From the NCBI RefSeq assembly GCF_024189315.1, contig NZ_JAIZEO010000001.1:992001-1056000 (forward strand): 64,000 nucleotides of DNA, in the 5' to 3' direction. The stretch comes from Halobacillus sp. A5. GTDB lineage: Bacteria; Bacillota; Bacilli; Bacillales; Halobacillaceae. Shown here piece by piece: positions 46,171 to 55,566 of this stretch (positions are counted from its first letter, which is position 1; each line of letters begins with the position of its first letter). The notes under the pieces are model-generated. The model did not search any database, was not told the origin of the DNA, and saw only the letters and a list, made by a program, of their open reading frames with translations. Made by a program: the position numbers and the translations under genes.

Positions 46171-47403
46171 TTGTCTAGCCATCAAACCACAGCCCATTCA
46201 GATACAGAAAATCAGGAAGAAACCTATACAGATGAGAGTTCACCTGATCAGTATAAAACAATTACATTAGGGCTGGTACCCGCTCCAGAGCTCGCTGAGA
46301 AGTTTGCCTATAAGCTGGTAGAAGACCTTCCCCAGCTGTTAAATGATCAAATTGACGATCAAATCCACTGGAAAATTAAGGTGCTCACAGACCCGCTTAC
46401 GGGAGGCACAGAAGATGCACATGAGATTATGGAAAAAACAGAAGCCTTTAAGCAAGAGCATGATTGGGATTATGCCATTTGTATAACCGATCTGCCTATA
46501 CTGTCTTCAGGAAGGCTGGTCGTTGCCGAAGCGAGCAACGATCGAAATTCTGGATATATTTCCTTCCCTTCTCTTGGTGCGTTTCCGCTGCAGCGCCGTT
46601 TGCGGGAATCGATTTTTCAGCTTACAAGTGAAATTCACCACGGCAGTCCGGCACCTGAGGACCTAAAGGATGAAAATAAGAAATCGAGGAGAGAACTCAG
46701 AAAACAAAGGGAGTCTAAGCGTTTACTTGGACGCAGCCTGACAGAACGTCTGTCACCGATTGAGAAAGCTCACTTTAATAAAGATGAAAATGATGCCGGT
46801 ATTCGGTTTTATAATAAGCATAAAACAACCGGCCGCATCAGGCTCTTATCCGGCATGGCTCTGGCGAACAGTCCGTGGACCATCTTCTCTTCATTTAAAA
46901 GTGTAATTGCTGTAGCCTTTGCAACCGGGTCCTACGGTTTAATATTTCCCACCTTATGGCAGTTGAGTGATGGATATGGGATTTTTCGATTTATTGCATT
47001 AATGATTACCGCGATGGTGGCTATGGTAATTTGGATAATAGTTGCGCACAGTCTTTGGGAAAAGCATAGCAGAGATAGCGGCTCCAGGTTTTTAGTCAGA
47101 CTCTACAACACGGCGACCATAATTACACTCGGAGTCGCGGTCTTATTTTATTACGTTGTCATTTTAATTTTATTTCTCTTAGCAGTTGTTCTCTTTGTTC
47201 CCGGAAATATTTTGGAGCAGAACCTGGGACACGCGCCCACCGTGACGACTTATGTGCTGCTTGCCTGGCTTGCGAGTTCAGTTGCCACACTTGCAGGTTC
47301 GTTAGGCGCCGGCCTTGAGAGTGAAGAAACGATCTTAAATGCGACTTATGGGTATAGACAAAGACGCCGCAGACAGGAAAAGCAAGAGGATGAGGAAAAG
47401 TAA
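46171..47403 (+). CDS. Uncharacterised multi-domain membrane protein
   Basis: A 410-aa protein. The soluble N-terminal ~170 residues alternate strands and helices (TITLGLVPAPELAEKFAYKL; WDYAICITDLPILSSGR). A very basic stretch follows (KKSRRELRKQRESKR). The C-terminal half has four or five helices, including FILIFLLAVVLF-type segments and a final YGYRQRRRRQEKQ tail. TTG at 46171 has AAAGGAGGAG 5 nt upstream. I do not recognise a characterised family. It precedes sspH by 61 nt. Confidence 0.75.
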   Translation: MSSHQTTAHSDTENQEETYTDESSPDQYKTITLGLVPAPELAEKFAYKLVEDLPQLLNDQIDDQIHWKIKVLTDPLTGGTEDAHEIMEKTEAFKQEHDWDYAICITDLPILSSGRLVVAEASNDRNSGYISFPSLGAFPLQRRLRESIFQLTSEIHHGSPAPEDLKDENKKSRRELRKQRESKRLLGRSLTERLSPIEKAHFNKDENDAGIRFYNKHKTTGRIRLLSGMALANSPWTIFSSFKSVIAVAFATGSYGLIFPTLWQLSDGYGIFRFIALMITAMVAMVIWIIVAHSLWEKHSRDSGSRFLVRLYNTATIITLGVAVLFYYVVILILFLLAVVLFVPGNILEQNLGHAPTVTTYVLLAWLASSVATLAGSLGAGLESEETILNATYGYRQRRRRQEKQEDEEK

Positions 47404-47464
47404 GCACGAAGCGATGAATAAAAAGGTCTCCAATCGTACATGTTAGACGATAAAGGAGGCGTTT

Positions 47465-47653
47465 ATGTTGAATTCTCAAAGAGCTCAAGAAATTGCTTCA
47501 TCTTCAGTAATGGCCCACGTCACTTACAACAACGCGCCCATTTACATTCAACATGTAAATGAAGAAAATGAAACCGCCAGGATTTACTCCATGCAAAACC
47601 CCGAGAATGAACTGGAGGTTTCCTTAGCTGAATTAATTGAAGAAATAAAGTAA
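47465..47653 (+). CDS. sspH: H-type small acid-soluble spore protein
   Basis: A 62-aa protein matching the SspH family: N-terminal SQRAQEIASSS, then VTYNNAPIYIQHVNEENETA and RIYSMQNPENELEVSL. SspH is a minor SASP of the forespore, expressed in B. subtilis under sigma G. AAAGGAGGCG precedes the ATG, and a strong terminator follows. It is one of the best signs that the host forms endospores. Confidence 0.9.
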   Translation: MLNSQRAQEIASSSVMAHVTYNNAPIYIQHVNEENETARIYSMQNPENELEVSLAELIEEIK

Positions 47654-47660
47654 ACAACGG

Positions 47661-47692
47661 AACCATCACTCTTCTGGAGTGATGGTTTTCAG
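47661..47692 (+). terminator. Terminator of sspH
   Basis: 11-bp stem AACCATCACTC/GAGTGATGGTT followed by a short T-rich tract. Confidence 0.85.
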
Positions 47693-47875
47693 CTTTTTAG
47701 AAACCAGTGTTTACTCTAAGCTGTAAACATTCCTTGCATTAACTAGGGGAAAGGGTTCTAGAAAACGACTCCCTTTCCATACATTACAAATATTCGACTA
47801 TTCATAAATAGGTTGTTTCCTTCGCTTAAATCCATTACCATAGGAATAGTGACTTTTTTACAGAGGAGCGTATCT

Positions 47876-48961
47876 ATGAAACGATCCATTTACGGATTGA
47901 CCTTTGAACAACTGACAGAGTGGATTACGGCAAACGGGGAGAAGAAGTTCCGCTCCAAGCAAGTGTGGGACTGGCTCTACCAGAAAAGAATAACTGATTT
48001 TTCACAAATGAAAAATGTAAACCAATCCTGCATCGATCTTCTGAAAGAACACTTTACGATTGAATCCCTGAGCGAAGAAATTAAGCAGGAATCAAAAGAT
48101 GGGACGGTTAAATTCTTGTTTAAATTACATGATGGAAACATCATTGAGACGGTATTGATGAGGTTTAATTACGGTCTATCTGTCTGTGTTACGACTCAGG
48201 TCGGCTGTAACATCGGCTGCTCATTCTGTGCCAGCGGTGTTCTCCGTAAGAACCGGGATTTATCCAGCGGAGAAATTGTCGAGCAGATCATGCAGGTTCA
48301 GCAGCACCTGGATTTACAGGGAAACGATGAGCGTGTCAGTCATATTGTCGTCATGGGCATTGGAGAACCATTTGATAACTACGATAACTTAATTGATTTC
48401 CTAAAGGTCGTAAACGATCAAAAGGGATTGTCCATCGGAGCCCGTCATATTACAGTGTCCACGAGCGGCATTGCACCGAAAATGTATGAATTTGCAGACG
48501 AAGGTATTCAAATCAACCTGGCACTTTCTATTCATGCGCCAAACAATAAACTTCGAACACAAATTATGAAAATCAATCGTGCCTACCCATTAGAGAAACT
48601 GATGCCGGCGATTGACTATTACCTTGAGAAAACAAACCGAAGGATTACGTTTGAGTATATTTTATTAAAGGATGTTAACGATCATAAGAAAGAAGCCGAA
48701 GAGCTCGCTGATCTTCTTAAAGATAAACGTCACTTATCGTATGTAAACTTAATTCCTTACAATCCGGTGGCGGACAACCCTTATGAGCGAAGTGAGAAGG
48801 AAGCCATTCTGACGTTCTATCAAACCTTAATGGACCGCGGCATTAAGTGCGGAGTTCGTACGGAACATGGTACTGATATCGACGCCGCGTGCGGTCAGCT
48901 TCGCAGTAAACAAATCGAAAAAGAAAAAGCACGCCAAAAGAAAAAAATGCAGACTAATTAA
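47876..48961 (+). CDS. rlmN: 23S rRNA (adenine(2503)-C(2))-methyltransferase RlmN
   Basis: A 361-aa radical-SAM enzyme. The iron-sulfur cluster motif CxxxCxxC is in [28 protein letters not shown] holds the SAM-binding GEP. The methyl-carrying Cys is in DIDAACGQL near the C-terminus, with its partner Cys in [17 protein letters not shown]. It methylates A2503 of 23S rRNA and A37 of some tRNAs. ATG at 47876 with AGAGGAG upstream is preferred. In B. subtilis rlmN (yloN) lies near prpC/prkC; this copy is elsewhere, so it could be a second copy. Confidence 0.9.
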   Translation: MKRSIYGLTFEQLTEWITANGEKKFRSKQVWDWLYQKRITDFSQMKNVNQSCIDLLKEHFTIESLSEEIKQESKDGTVKFLFKLHDGNIIETVLMRFNYGLSVCVTTQVGCNIGCSFCASGVLRKNRDLSSGEIVEQIMQVQQHLDLQGNDERVSHIVVMGIGEPFDNYDNLIDFLKVVNDQKGLSIGARHITVSTSGIAPKMYEFADEGIQINLALSIHAPNNKLRTQIMKINRAYPLEKLMPAIDYYLEKTNRRITFEYILLKDVNDHKKEAEELADLLKDKRHLSYVNLIPYNPVADNPYERSEKEAILTFYQTLMDRGIKCGVRTEHGTDIDAACGQLRSKQIEKEKARQKKKMQTN

Positions 48962-48996
48962 GAGCATGAGGCACCCGTCCTCGTGCTTTTTTTATT
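48962..48996 (+). terminator. Terminator of rlmN
   Basis: AGCATGAGG/TCCTCGTGCT stem followed by TTTTTTTATTTT. Confidence 0.85.
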
Positions 48997-49033
48997 TTAT
49001 CTATCACCGCTTGCAAGGTAAATACAGCCAATC

Positions 49034-49084
49034 AAGAAAAGCCTGTAACTCCTTATACCAAATGACGGAAGAGTTACAGGCTTT
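49034..49084 (-). terminator. Terminator of the D,D-carboxypeptidase gene
   Basis: Perfect 14-bp stem AAAGCCTGTAACTC/GAGTTACAGGCTTT with a T-rich tail on the minus strand. Confidence 0.82.
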
Positions 49085-49088
49085 GAGG

Positions 49089-49976
49089 CTAATTCACCAT
49101 GTTTAATAGAGAAGAGCTTTTAAAGAAGGCGCGTTCTTTCCCTTTAATACTAAAGGCTTCCATTTCAGGAATATCAGGTGCTTCAATTGTGTCAAACGTA
49201 TAATCCAGTAGTTTTTCTGTTTCACTGTAGGCGATATCCTGAGAATCACTCTTCAATGTAATCACAATAACTTCCATTCCATCTTCCTTTGCAGAAGTAG
49301 CCAGCGTATTACCGGATTTCTCCACGTAACCTGTTTTCCCTCCAGTAATAGTTAAGCCTTTATCCTCCAACAATAGTCGATGATGTGAAAGTATAGTGGT
49401 TTCCCACGATTCGCCCTTCCAGTCAAGCTCCTCTGCACCAAAATATTCTTTAAAATCCGGGTCCTTTAGTGCATATCTCGTCAGTTTGGCTAAGTCAGCA
49501 GCTGTAGTCACGTGGTCTTCATCATGGAGACCATGCGGGTTCGTAAAGTTAGTATCCTCGAGTCCCACTTCCTGCTCTAAGTACTCATTTAGGTCTTCCG
49601 CAAAACTTTCTTCAGATCCGCTTAGATGCTCTGCTATAGCTACGCCGGCATCATTTCCGGAATTAATTAATAAACCTTGCACGAGCTTTTCAAGAGACAC
49701 TTCTTCCCCTTCTTCTAAATAAACCCTGGTGCCTTCTACTGATCTTGCATTCTCACTAACTGTAACCTTCTCATCCAAATCAGCATTTTCGATGGCATAA
49801 ATAGCTGTGGCCATCTTTGTCAGACTTGCGGGGTACATTTCCTGTTCAGCATTTTTCTCAAATAAAGTCAGTCCTGAAGATTTGTCCACAACAATCGCTG
49901 ACTCCGTCAATAACTCAGGTTCTTCCTCTTCTTTAGAGTCACTAAAGGCAGAAGCAGGTATTGAAAAAGCAAACAA
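49089..49976 (-). CDS. D-alanyl-D-alanine carboxypeptidase (PBP, S11 family)
   Basis: A penicillin-binding peptidase that trims peptidoglycan stem peptides. Active-site motifs are SLTK (in PASLTKMATAI), SGN (INSGNDAGVA) and KTG (GGKTGYVEKSG). The first standard start (TTG at 49976) would cut into the signal peptide. The frame continues upstream through LRKITAGLITSALL to an ATC at 50019-50021, 7 nt after an AGGAGGG box, giving a normal signal peptide cleaved after ASA. The true start is probably there, either as a rare ATC or as a mutated ATG. The protein would be 310 aa. Confidence 0.88.
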   Translation of the reverse strand: MFAFSIPASAFSDSKEEEEPELLTESAIVVDKSSGLTLFEKNAEQEMYPASLTKMATAIYAIENADLDEKVTVSENARSVEGTRVYLEEGEEVSLEKLVQGLLINSGNDAGVAIAEHLSGSEESFAEDLNEYLEQEVGLEDTNFTNPHGLHDEDHVTTAADLAKLTRYALKDPDFKEYFGAEELDWKGESWETTILSHHRLLLEDKGLTITGGKTGYVEKSGNTLATSAKEDGMEVIVITLKSDSQDIAYSETEKLLDYTFDTIEAPDIPEMEAFSIKGKERAFFKSSSLLNMVN

Positions 49977-50021
49977 TAGTGCAGATGTGATCAGTCCTGC
50001 AGTAATTTTTCTTAGTTCGAT

Positions 50022-50548
50022 TTCCTTTCCCTCCTATTTAAAAATTGCCCTGTCGCCTCTTACTCTCTGTCTATTATTTATAGTATCTCTTATTCACGCA
50101 CCATTTGTCGAGATTTTTAGAATTTTGTCACTTATTCTTCATGATTCGATGTATTATGCGCAGTACAGGATGATGTTAAACAGTTTTAGTAAATCTGCTA
50201 TAACCATCATAACAACACTAGTAACTATTGGCTATCTCATAGAAAATGGTTGAGCCGCGTCTCCAAATACCACTGTTAAAAAGGTCATGAAGACTGCTTC
50301 AGGCAGCCATATACATTTCCAACACGCTCCACTATTTCTGTCGGTATATGATTTGGTAAAACGTGTTAAATGGAAAACGGGCAGAGCTGAATACTTAAAG
50401 CTTCACGACTGAGAAATATTGGATAATTCGAAAATCAGCGTAAAATTTAACAAATTCGTCACGGCTGATAAGCTTAGGCTGATGAATTCGACTGTTATTT
50501 TAGATATACTGGACTTGAATGATTTTAACTTAGAGAAGGTGATTGACA
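50022..50548. other. Intergenic stretch without a supported gene
   Basis: This stretch of about 530 bases holds the ribosome-binding site of the carboxypeptidase at its left end. A 27-codon hydrophobic frame ends at 50253, and a 41-codon basic frame lies at 50287-50412 (starts MKTASGSH). Neither has a good ribosome-binding site or known family. I saw no terminator or RNA motif. Confidence 0.5.
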
Positions 50549-51079
50549 GTGGAAATTAACAAGGATTACAACTATGTGCCCTGGGTCATCGGGCTTTCCA
50601 TAGCGATCAACGCGATTGTTGTTGCGTTACTTTTTATCCCTGAACTTGATGGTGGAACGAGCTTTGATATTACGCTTCTTCCTTTACTGAATGCAATCTT
50701 AAACTCTTTTACGTTTGTATTTCTCCTGGCCGCACTATTTATGATTCTACGAAAAAACATCACGTGGCATAAGAGGTTTATATTTGCAGCTTTTACAACT
50801 ACAACATTTTTTCTTGTATCTTACTTAACATATCACTCTATGTCGACCTCGACTTCTTACGGAGGCGAAGGCATAATAGCTGCCATTTACTACTTTATAT
50901 TAATCACTCATATTGTTTTGGCAGCAGCGATTGTTCCTTTAGCATTGCTCACCTTGTTCCGCGGTTTAGCAATGAAGGTGGACAAACACAGAAAAATTGC
51001 CCGTTGGACGATGCCTCTCTGGCTGTACGTCAGTTTAACCGGCGTCATTGTTTACTTGATGATCTCGCCTTATTATTAG
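50549..51079 (+). CDS. DUF420 membrane protein, CtaM/YozB-like
   Basis: A 176-aa protein with five transmembrane helices of the DUF420 family. Conserved features are NSFTFVFLLAALFMI, the WHKRFI helix start, VSYLTYHSM and the LITHIVLA helix with conserved His. CtaM in S. aureus and its homologue YozB in B. subtilis are needed for maturation of aa3-type terminal oxidases. GTG at 50549 with AAGGTGA 7 nt upstream is chosen over the TTG two codons earlier. No oxidase genes lie nearby. Confidence 0.85.
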   Translation: MEINKDYNYVPWVIGLSIAINAIVVALLFIPELDGGTSFDITLLPLLNAILNSFTFVFLLAALFMILRKNITWHKRFIFAAFTTTTFFLVSYLTYHSMSTSTSYGGEGIIAAIYYFILITHIVLAAAIVPLALLTLFRGLAMKVDKHRKIARWTMPLWLYVSLTGVIVYLMISPYY

Positions 51080-51084
51080 GTTCC

Positions 51085-51120
51085 ACCCCCTGCTTAGAAA
51101 ATGGCAGGGGGTTTTTATTT
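51085..51120 (+). terminator. Terminator of the DUF420 gene
   Basis: ACCCCCTGC/GCAGGGGGT stem followed by TTTTATTTTT. Confidence 0.88.
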
Positions 51121-51212
51121 TTACGTACTGGTCTGTATATTCCAGAATTTATAAGGATGGCTCCAGCTGTATCACTATAAATATGAGGTTTCAATAATAA
51201 AGCTTTCTAACT

Positions 51213-51248
51213 AAAAAAACCCCGCATGCTTAAAGGGCAGGCGAGGTT
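51213..51248 (-). terminator. Terminator of the formate operon
   Basis: AACCTCGCcTGC paired with GCaTGCGGGGTT, followed on the minus strand by seven T, just after the FdhF/YdeP gene. Confidence 0.8.
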
Positions 51249-51255
51249 GTTTCAT

Positions 51256-53616
51256 TTATGCTCCAGGGGTATCCTCTAAATCATCCACACGTTTCTCAAG
51301 ATATTGGGTATCTTTTCTCGCGTTAAATTTCTCGGCTTTTTCTACTTTGACCCCTACATTATAATCGGGGATTTTGGCGAATTTTTCATATCGTCCTTTT
51401 GGCAGAAGAAAATTGCCTTCAGGAAAGTGAACGCCGAGATTGCCTTTCGCGATATCAGCCAGCTTTGCCCTTCCCTGAAAAATACCATAGGAATTATATA
51501 ATACAATCGCTTCTTCGTCCTCAATTCTAAGCGTGCGCGCGTCTTCTTTGCTAAGGAGAACATCGTAGCGTTCCGCGCCGTTAAGGGGATCGGTCTCTTT
51601 GTAAACCATTGAATTAAACTGTTTTCCTCTCCTTGTAGTGAGGTAAAAGTCTCCGGGCTTTTTCTCCAAATCTGGAATCTCCACAGGGATTAAGTTCCCT
51701 CTCCCGTCAGGTGTCGGACATACTCCATCTTCACAAAGCCAGGCGCCTCCCCATTGGAAGACGTCACCTTGTTTTTTCAAATGCTGGACACCGTCATAGC
51801 TAGGATTCGCTTTTGCAATCTCTTCTCGTATCGCTGCTCCATCTTTAAAATCAACGAGGTGAGCTGTCTCTGGTTTGATTCGTTTAGCTAGATCAATATA
51901 GATTTTCCACTCGGCCCGTGCTTCTTCAATTTTATTTTTATTCCCTTTGATTTCCGGTGAATAATAGACCATTCGTTCAGTTGAGGTGGAGGTCCCTCCC
52001 CCTTCTTGTTCATACCTGGTCTTAGCAGGAAGAACGATGACCGCTTCCTTCGCATCCACTAGCGTGGAAGTGTTCAAAATAATGTCCTGGTGAATGCGTA
52101 CATCAAGTTCAGAAAGGGCTTTTTCCACATAATCGGGATCGGGCATCGTTTCCAGGAAATTACCTCCGGATAAATAATAAAGCTTTATCTTTCGTTCATG
52201 ATTCTCAGGAAGCAAAATATTCTCGAGGGTGACTCCGACCACATCACCCTGCCATTTCGGCAGCTCAAAGCCCCAGAGGTCTTCGATGCGGCTGATATTA
52301 TCTCCTTTAAAATCCCCGCCTGGCAGTACGAACGGATCCGCCCCCATCTCTCCGCTCCCCTGCACACTCGAATGACCCCGGAATGGCATTAAACCGCTGT
52401 ACTTACGGCCGAGAAATCCCCTGAGCAGCGCTAAGTTCGCGACCTGTGAAATGTTATCAGTGGCAAAAGAATGCATCGTTAACCCAAGCGCCCAGGCAAA
52501 TACGGCATTTTTGCTATTTGCCAGCAGCTCAGATAATTCGATGATTCTCTCTTTCGAAACGCCTGACGACTTACATATTTCTTCCCACGTCTGAGCCTGA
52601 ACATTTGCTTTTAGTTCCTCAAGGCCATTCACGTGATCTTCTACAAAACTATGATTAATGGCGGAACCATGTTGTTCTTCTTCCATATCGAACCAGTGTT
52701 TCATAATTCCATGCATAAAGGCAATATCGCCGCCGATATTAATTTGATAAAAGTCATCGGCTATTTTTGTGCCGAATAAGGCAGACTCAGTGTTCGATGG
52801 GATCCAATACTTATCCATCGCTGGCTCTCTATAGGGATTAATGACAATGATTTTCGTTCCTTTCTTCTTTGCCTCAAGCATGTACTTTGTTGAGACCGGA
52901 GAACTGTTCGACGCTACACTGCCCCAGAACAAAAGAACATCCGTACCAATCCAGTCTTGATAATTGGCAGTAGAAGCCCCGACTCCGACTGACCGTTTAA
53001 GTGCCGTCTTACTCGGTGAATGGCAGATTCGCGAAGCATTATCCACATGATTGGTTCCAAGGAATCGTGAAACCTTACCAGCGACATAGTAGGATTCATT
53101 TGTGATCCCCCTGGACGTCAGGTAAAACCCGTACTGCTTCGGATCGAGCTGCTTCATCTTATCTGCAATCATTTCCATGGCATCATCCCAGGTCAGTCTG
53201 GAAAACTTCCTCTCCCCTTTACGGCGGATCATTGGATAAGGGATACGGCCGAGCTCTCTCAGCTCAGTGCTTGAATACTTACGAAGCTCGTCTATATCCG
53301 AGTGGAGAATACTCTCCTCGACCGCAGGCATTGTATTTAAACGAAGGACGTTCAAACGTGTCGTACAAATATGCGGTCCTGTTAAGGTTTGATCGTATAA
53401 ACCTGAGACCCCGAGTGCACAACCGTCACAAACTCCTTTGGTAATAATATTTTTGGCATAGCCGAGGTTATCTTTATTGTCCCAGGCTATTTTCATTGTA
53501 TCGCGGATATGCTTTGGCTTTATTTTACCTAACCCAAAGGGTATTGGACTTACCCAGTGCTCTGGAGCAGGTTTCTTTATTTTTTTCATAGGTCCGTCGT
53601 GCTTTGTTTCTCCCAT
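51256..53616 (-). CDS. FdhF/YdeP-family molybdopterin oxidoreductase
   Basis: A 786-aa molybdopterin enzyme related to formate dehydrogenase alpha subunits. A CDGCALG cysteine pair lies near residue 65 instead of the full four-Cys N-terminal cluster motif. Cofactor and active-site regions include ASRICHSPSKTALK, GSVASNSSPVSTKYML and IIVINPYREPAMDKYW. The late GGTSTSTERMVYYSPEI and VGVKVEKAEK segments belong to the molydopterin-binding domain. There is no signal peptide, so it is cytoplasmic. It is last in an operon with an OFA transporter and DUF2294, divergent from fdhD. Substrate could be formate, but YdeP-type enzymes are not well characterised. Confidence 0.88.
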   Translation of the reverse strand: MGETKHDGPMKKIKKPAPEHWVSPIPFGLGKIKPKHIRDTMKIAWDNKDNLGYAKNIITKGVCDGCALGVSGLYDQTLTGPHICTTRLNVLRLNTMPAVEESILHSDIDELRKYSSTELRELGRIPYPMIRRKGERKFSRLTWDDAMEMIADKMKQLDPKQYGFYLTSRGITNESYYVAGKVSRFLGTNHVDNASRICHSPSKTALKRSVGVGASTANYQDWIGTDVLLFWGSVASNSSPVSTKYMLEAKKKGTKIIVINPYREPAMDKYWIPSNTESALFGTKIADDFYQINIGGDIAFMHGIMKHWFDMEEEQHGSAINHSFVEDHVNGLEELKANVQAQTWEEICKSSGVSKERIIELSELLANSKNAVFAWALGLTMHSFATDNISQVANLALLRGFLGRKYSGLMPFRGHSSVQGSGEMGADPFVLPGGDFKGDNISRIEDLWGFELPKWQGDVVGVTLENILLPENHERKIKLYYLSGGNFLETMPDPDYVEKALSELDVRIHQDIILNTSTLVDAKEAVIVLPAKTRYEQEGGGTSTSTERMVYYSPEIKGNKNKIEEARAEWKIYIDLAKRIKPETAHLVDFKDGAAIREEIAKANPSYDGVQHLKKQGDVFQWGGAWLCEDGVCPTPDGRGNLIPVEIPDLEKKPGDFYLTTRRGKQFNSMVYKETDPLNGAERYDVLLSKEDARTLRIEDEEAIVLYNSYGIFQGRAKLADIAKGNLGVHFPEGNFLLPKGRYEKFAKIPDYNVGVKVEKAEKFNARKDTQYLEKRVDDLEDTPGA

Positions 53617-53649
53617 TATATAATATCCTCCTTATTGTTTTCTTGCTTT

Positions 53650-53705
53650 TAAAAAAACCACCGTACAACCCTTTACTAAAATGGGAAAGGGCTGCATCGG
53701 TGGTT
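53650..53705 (-). terminator. Intercistronic attenuator before the FdhF gene
   Basis: Nearly unbroken 18-bp stem beginning AACCACCG and GCAGCCCTTT, with complementary arms and a TTTTTTT tail, ending 33 nt before the FdhF start. It lies between DUF2294 and fdhF within the operon, so it should limit read-through unless overcome. Confidence 0.85.
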
Positions 53706-53728
53706 AAGTCTTTAGCAGGATCGCTGCA
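53703..53728 (-). promoter_or_regulatory. Copy 3 of the 26-nt hairpin motif
   Basis: Contains GCAGCGATCCTGC, then four bases, then ACTTAAC. Its last bases form the start of the following terminator's left arm. It aligns without gaps with two copies in the leader of the OFA transporter. Confidence 0.65.
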
Positions 53729-53745
53729 AAGTGCCATACCTTTAT

Positions 53746-54105
53746 TCAATTAGAGAACTTTTTAGCAATATCTTCATTAAAAATGAAGATCGACATACCA
53801 AAGTCTTTCTCAATATCAATATCAACAAACAAATCAATAAATTTACACTGCAGGAAATCTTCCATTTCAACCGGATGATTTCTGCGGTACATTTCCTTAA
53901 CCATTTCTGTGCGGGCAGCACGGAGCATCTGCTTTCCGTCGTCTGCCCCTGCGATGAATTTCTCGACAGGGGATAAATTCCCCTCCATCTCGCAAATAGC
54001 CCAATTCTTACAAAATGTGGTGCTTATTTTGCGCGGGCCTTTGCCCATATGCTTCTTACGAAAAGCCTTTACTAAATTACTAAATTCCGCTTCGTATTTA
54101 TTCAT
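53746..54105 (-). CDS. DUF2294 protein (YrhF-like)
   Basis: A 119-aa cytoplasmic alpha/beta protein. KGPRKISTTFCKNWAICEME, LSPVEKFI and VEMEDFLQCKFIDLFVDIDI fit DUF2294. B. subtilis YrhF of the same family also lies in a formate dehydrogenase locus (yrhD-yrhE-yrhF-yrhG), which supports a role linked to formate metabolism. Biochemical function unknown. It lies 58 nt after the transporter gene. Confidence 0.82.
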   Translation of the reverse strand: MNKYEAEFSNLVKAFRKKHMGKGPRKISTTFCKNWAICEMEGNLSPVEKFIAGADDGKQMLRAARTEMVKEMYRRNHPVEMEDFLQCKFIDLFVDIDIEKDFGMSIFIFNEDIAKKFSN

Positions 54106-54163
54106 GAATGTTCAACCTTTTTTCGTTTATTAAAAAGATTATAAATCCAGGAGTGAAAAGTAG

Positions 54164-55423
54164 TCAACTGGACATTCTGTGGGCGTCATTTCCTTGAGCA
54201 GCCCGGTTTGCCTTCTTAAGCTGCTTGATGTCTACGCGGATCCACAATGAAATTAATAATGCTCCTACCAGTGCGGCTCCAAATATAGATAGGGTTAATA
54301 CATAGCTTTCCGTGACTTCACGTATCCATGACACTAAGAGAGGACCAACTAAGCCGGCTGCAGCCCAGGCCGTTAAAATATATCCATGGATGGCTCCGAG
54401 CTGCTTCGTTCCAAACAGATCGCCAATATACGCAGGAACAGAGGCAAATCCGCCTCCATAACAGGAGATAATCAAAAACAGAACTACCTGGAACAAGAGC
54501 GCCTGGGTAATGCCGGGGAGGGTGAAAAAGGCTGCGATCTGGACGAGAAAAAAGGTTGTATATACGTTTGGTCTTCCCATGTAATCAGATATTGACGCCC
54601 ACGTAATCCTTCCTGCCCCATTAAAAAATCCCATCACCCCTACCATTGCAGCTGCGGCACCTGCAGATAAACCTGCAATTTCCTGAGCAATCGGGGAAGC
54701 CACAGATAGAATAGCAATACCACATGTAATATTTATAAACAGCATCACCCACAAGAACCAGAACCTTCTCGTCTTCACTGCTTCATTCGCCGTTAACTGC
54801 GACAAATCCGGTGTTTTCTTTTTCTCTACAATAAACTCTTCCATATAGCCTTCAGGAGGACGTTCTAAGTACAAGGCGGATGCCATCATGAGGACAAAGT
54901 ACACGATTCCCAAAAGAAAGAAAGTAGCTGGAATCCCGACGGAATCGATTAATCCGGCCATAATCGGGCTTGCAATCATCGCGGAAAAACCAAAGCCCAT
55001 AATCGCAAGGCCTGTAGCGAGACCTCTTCGGTCAGGAAACCATTTAACTAAAGTAGAAACCGGAGTAATATAACCGATCCCAAGCCCTATACCGGCGAGA
55101 ACACCGTATGTAACGTATAAAAGCCAGATCGATTCGAGCAAAGTCGCTCCACCAGAAGCCATCATACCTGCCCCAAAAAAGGTAGCAGCCACTATTCCAG
55201 AGATTCTCGGTCCATACTTTTCCACGAAGTGCCCCATAAATGCCGCTGAAAGCCCCAGAAATAAAATAGCTATACTGAAAGTTAAAGATACATAGCTTAA
55301 ATCCCAGCCGTACTGATCAATAAGCGGGTTGGTAAAAACACTCCATGCATAAACCGAGCCGATCGAAATGTGAATTCCTACAGCTGACAATGCAATAAGC
55401 CAGCGGTTTTTCGTTTTCTTCAT
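54164..55423 (-). CDS. OFA-family MFS transporter (oxalate/formate antiporter-like)
   Basis: A 419-aa, 12-helix major facilitator protein. GIHISIGSVYAWSVFTNPL in TM1, PDRRGLATGLAIMGFGFSA between TM4 and TM5, and GRITWASISDYMGRPNVY between TM8 and TM9 are typical of the OxlT/YhjX (OFA) family. It is first in the operon with DUF2294 and the FdhF-type enzyme, so formate or oxalate is a likely substrate. ATG at 55423 follows GAAGGAGTGAGG. The longer upstream frame runs through the leader terminator and is rejected. Confidence 0.87.
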   Translation of the reverse strand: MKKTKNRWLIALSAVGIHISIGSVYAWSVFTNPLIDQYGWDLSYVSLTFSIAILFLGLSAAFMGHFVEKYGPRISGIVAATFFGAGMMASGGATLLESIWLLYVTYGVLAGIGLGIGYITPVSTLVKWFPDRRGLATGLAIMGFGFSAMIASPIMAGLIDSVGIPATFFLLGIVYFVLMMASALYLERPPEGYMEEFIVEKKKTPDLSQLTANEAVKTRRFWFLWVMLFINITCGIAILSVASPIAQEIAGLSAGAAAAMVGVMGFFNGAGRITWASISDYMGRPNVYTTFFLVQIAAFFTLPGITQALLFQVVLFLIISCYGGGFASVPAYIGDLFGTKQLGAIHGYILTAWAAAGLVGPLLVSWIREVTESYVLTLSIFGAALVGALLISLWIRVDIKQLKKANRAAQGNDAHRMSS

Positions 55424-55443
55424 TGTCCTCACTCCTTCTTCAA

Positions 55444-55508
55444 TAAAAAAACGCCGTCCATTCCATTTGCAGAGAGATTTCTCCAGCAAAAAGAAAGAGA
55501 CGACGTTT
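55444..55508 (-). terminator. Leader attenuator before the OFA transporter
   Basis: 10-bp stem AAACGTCGTC/GACGGCGTTT with an inner TTTGC/GCAAA helix and a TTTTTTT tail. It sits directly before the ribosome-binding site of the transporter, about 120 nt after the predicted transcription start. Confidence 0.85.
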
Positions 55509-55530
55509 AGTAACAAGCAGGTTCGCTGCT
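55505..55530 (-). promoter_or_regulatory. Copy 2 of the 26-nt hairpin motif
   Basis: AAGCAG/CTGCTT stem closing the loop CGAAC, then ACTAAAC. Its last four bases are also the first bases of the leader terminator's left arm, so hairpin and terminator compete in part. Confidence 0.65.
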
Positions 55531-55566
55531 TTTTAACCAAAGTAATCGCTTACACATAAACACACA

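Noticed and set aside
49807-50253. 148-codon plus-strand frame
   Set aside because: Its first half is antisense to the carboxypeptidase and the rest is AT-rich intergenic sequence without a ribosome-binding site.
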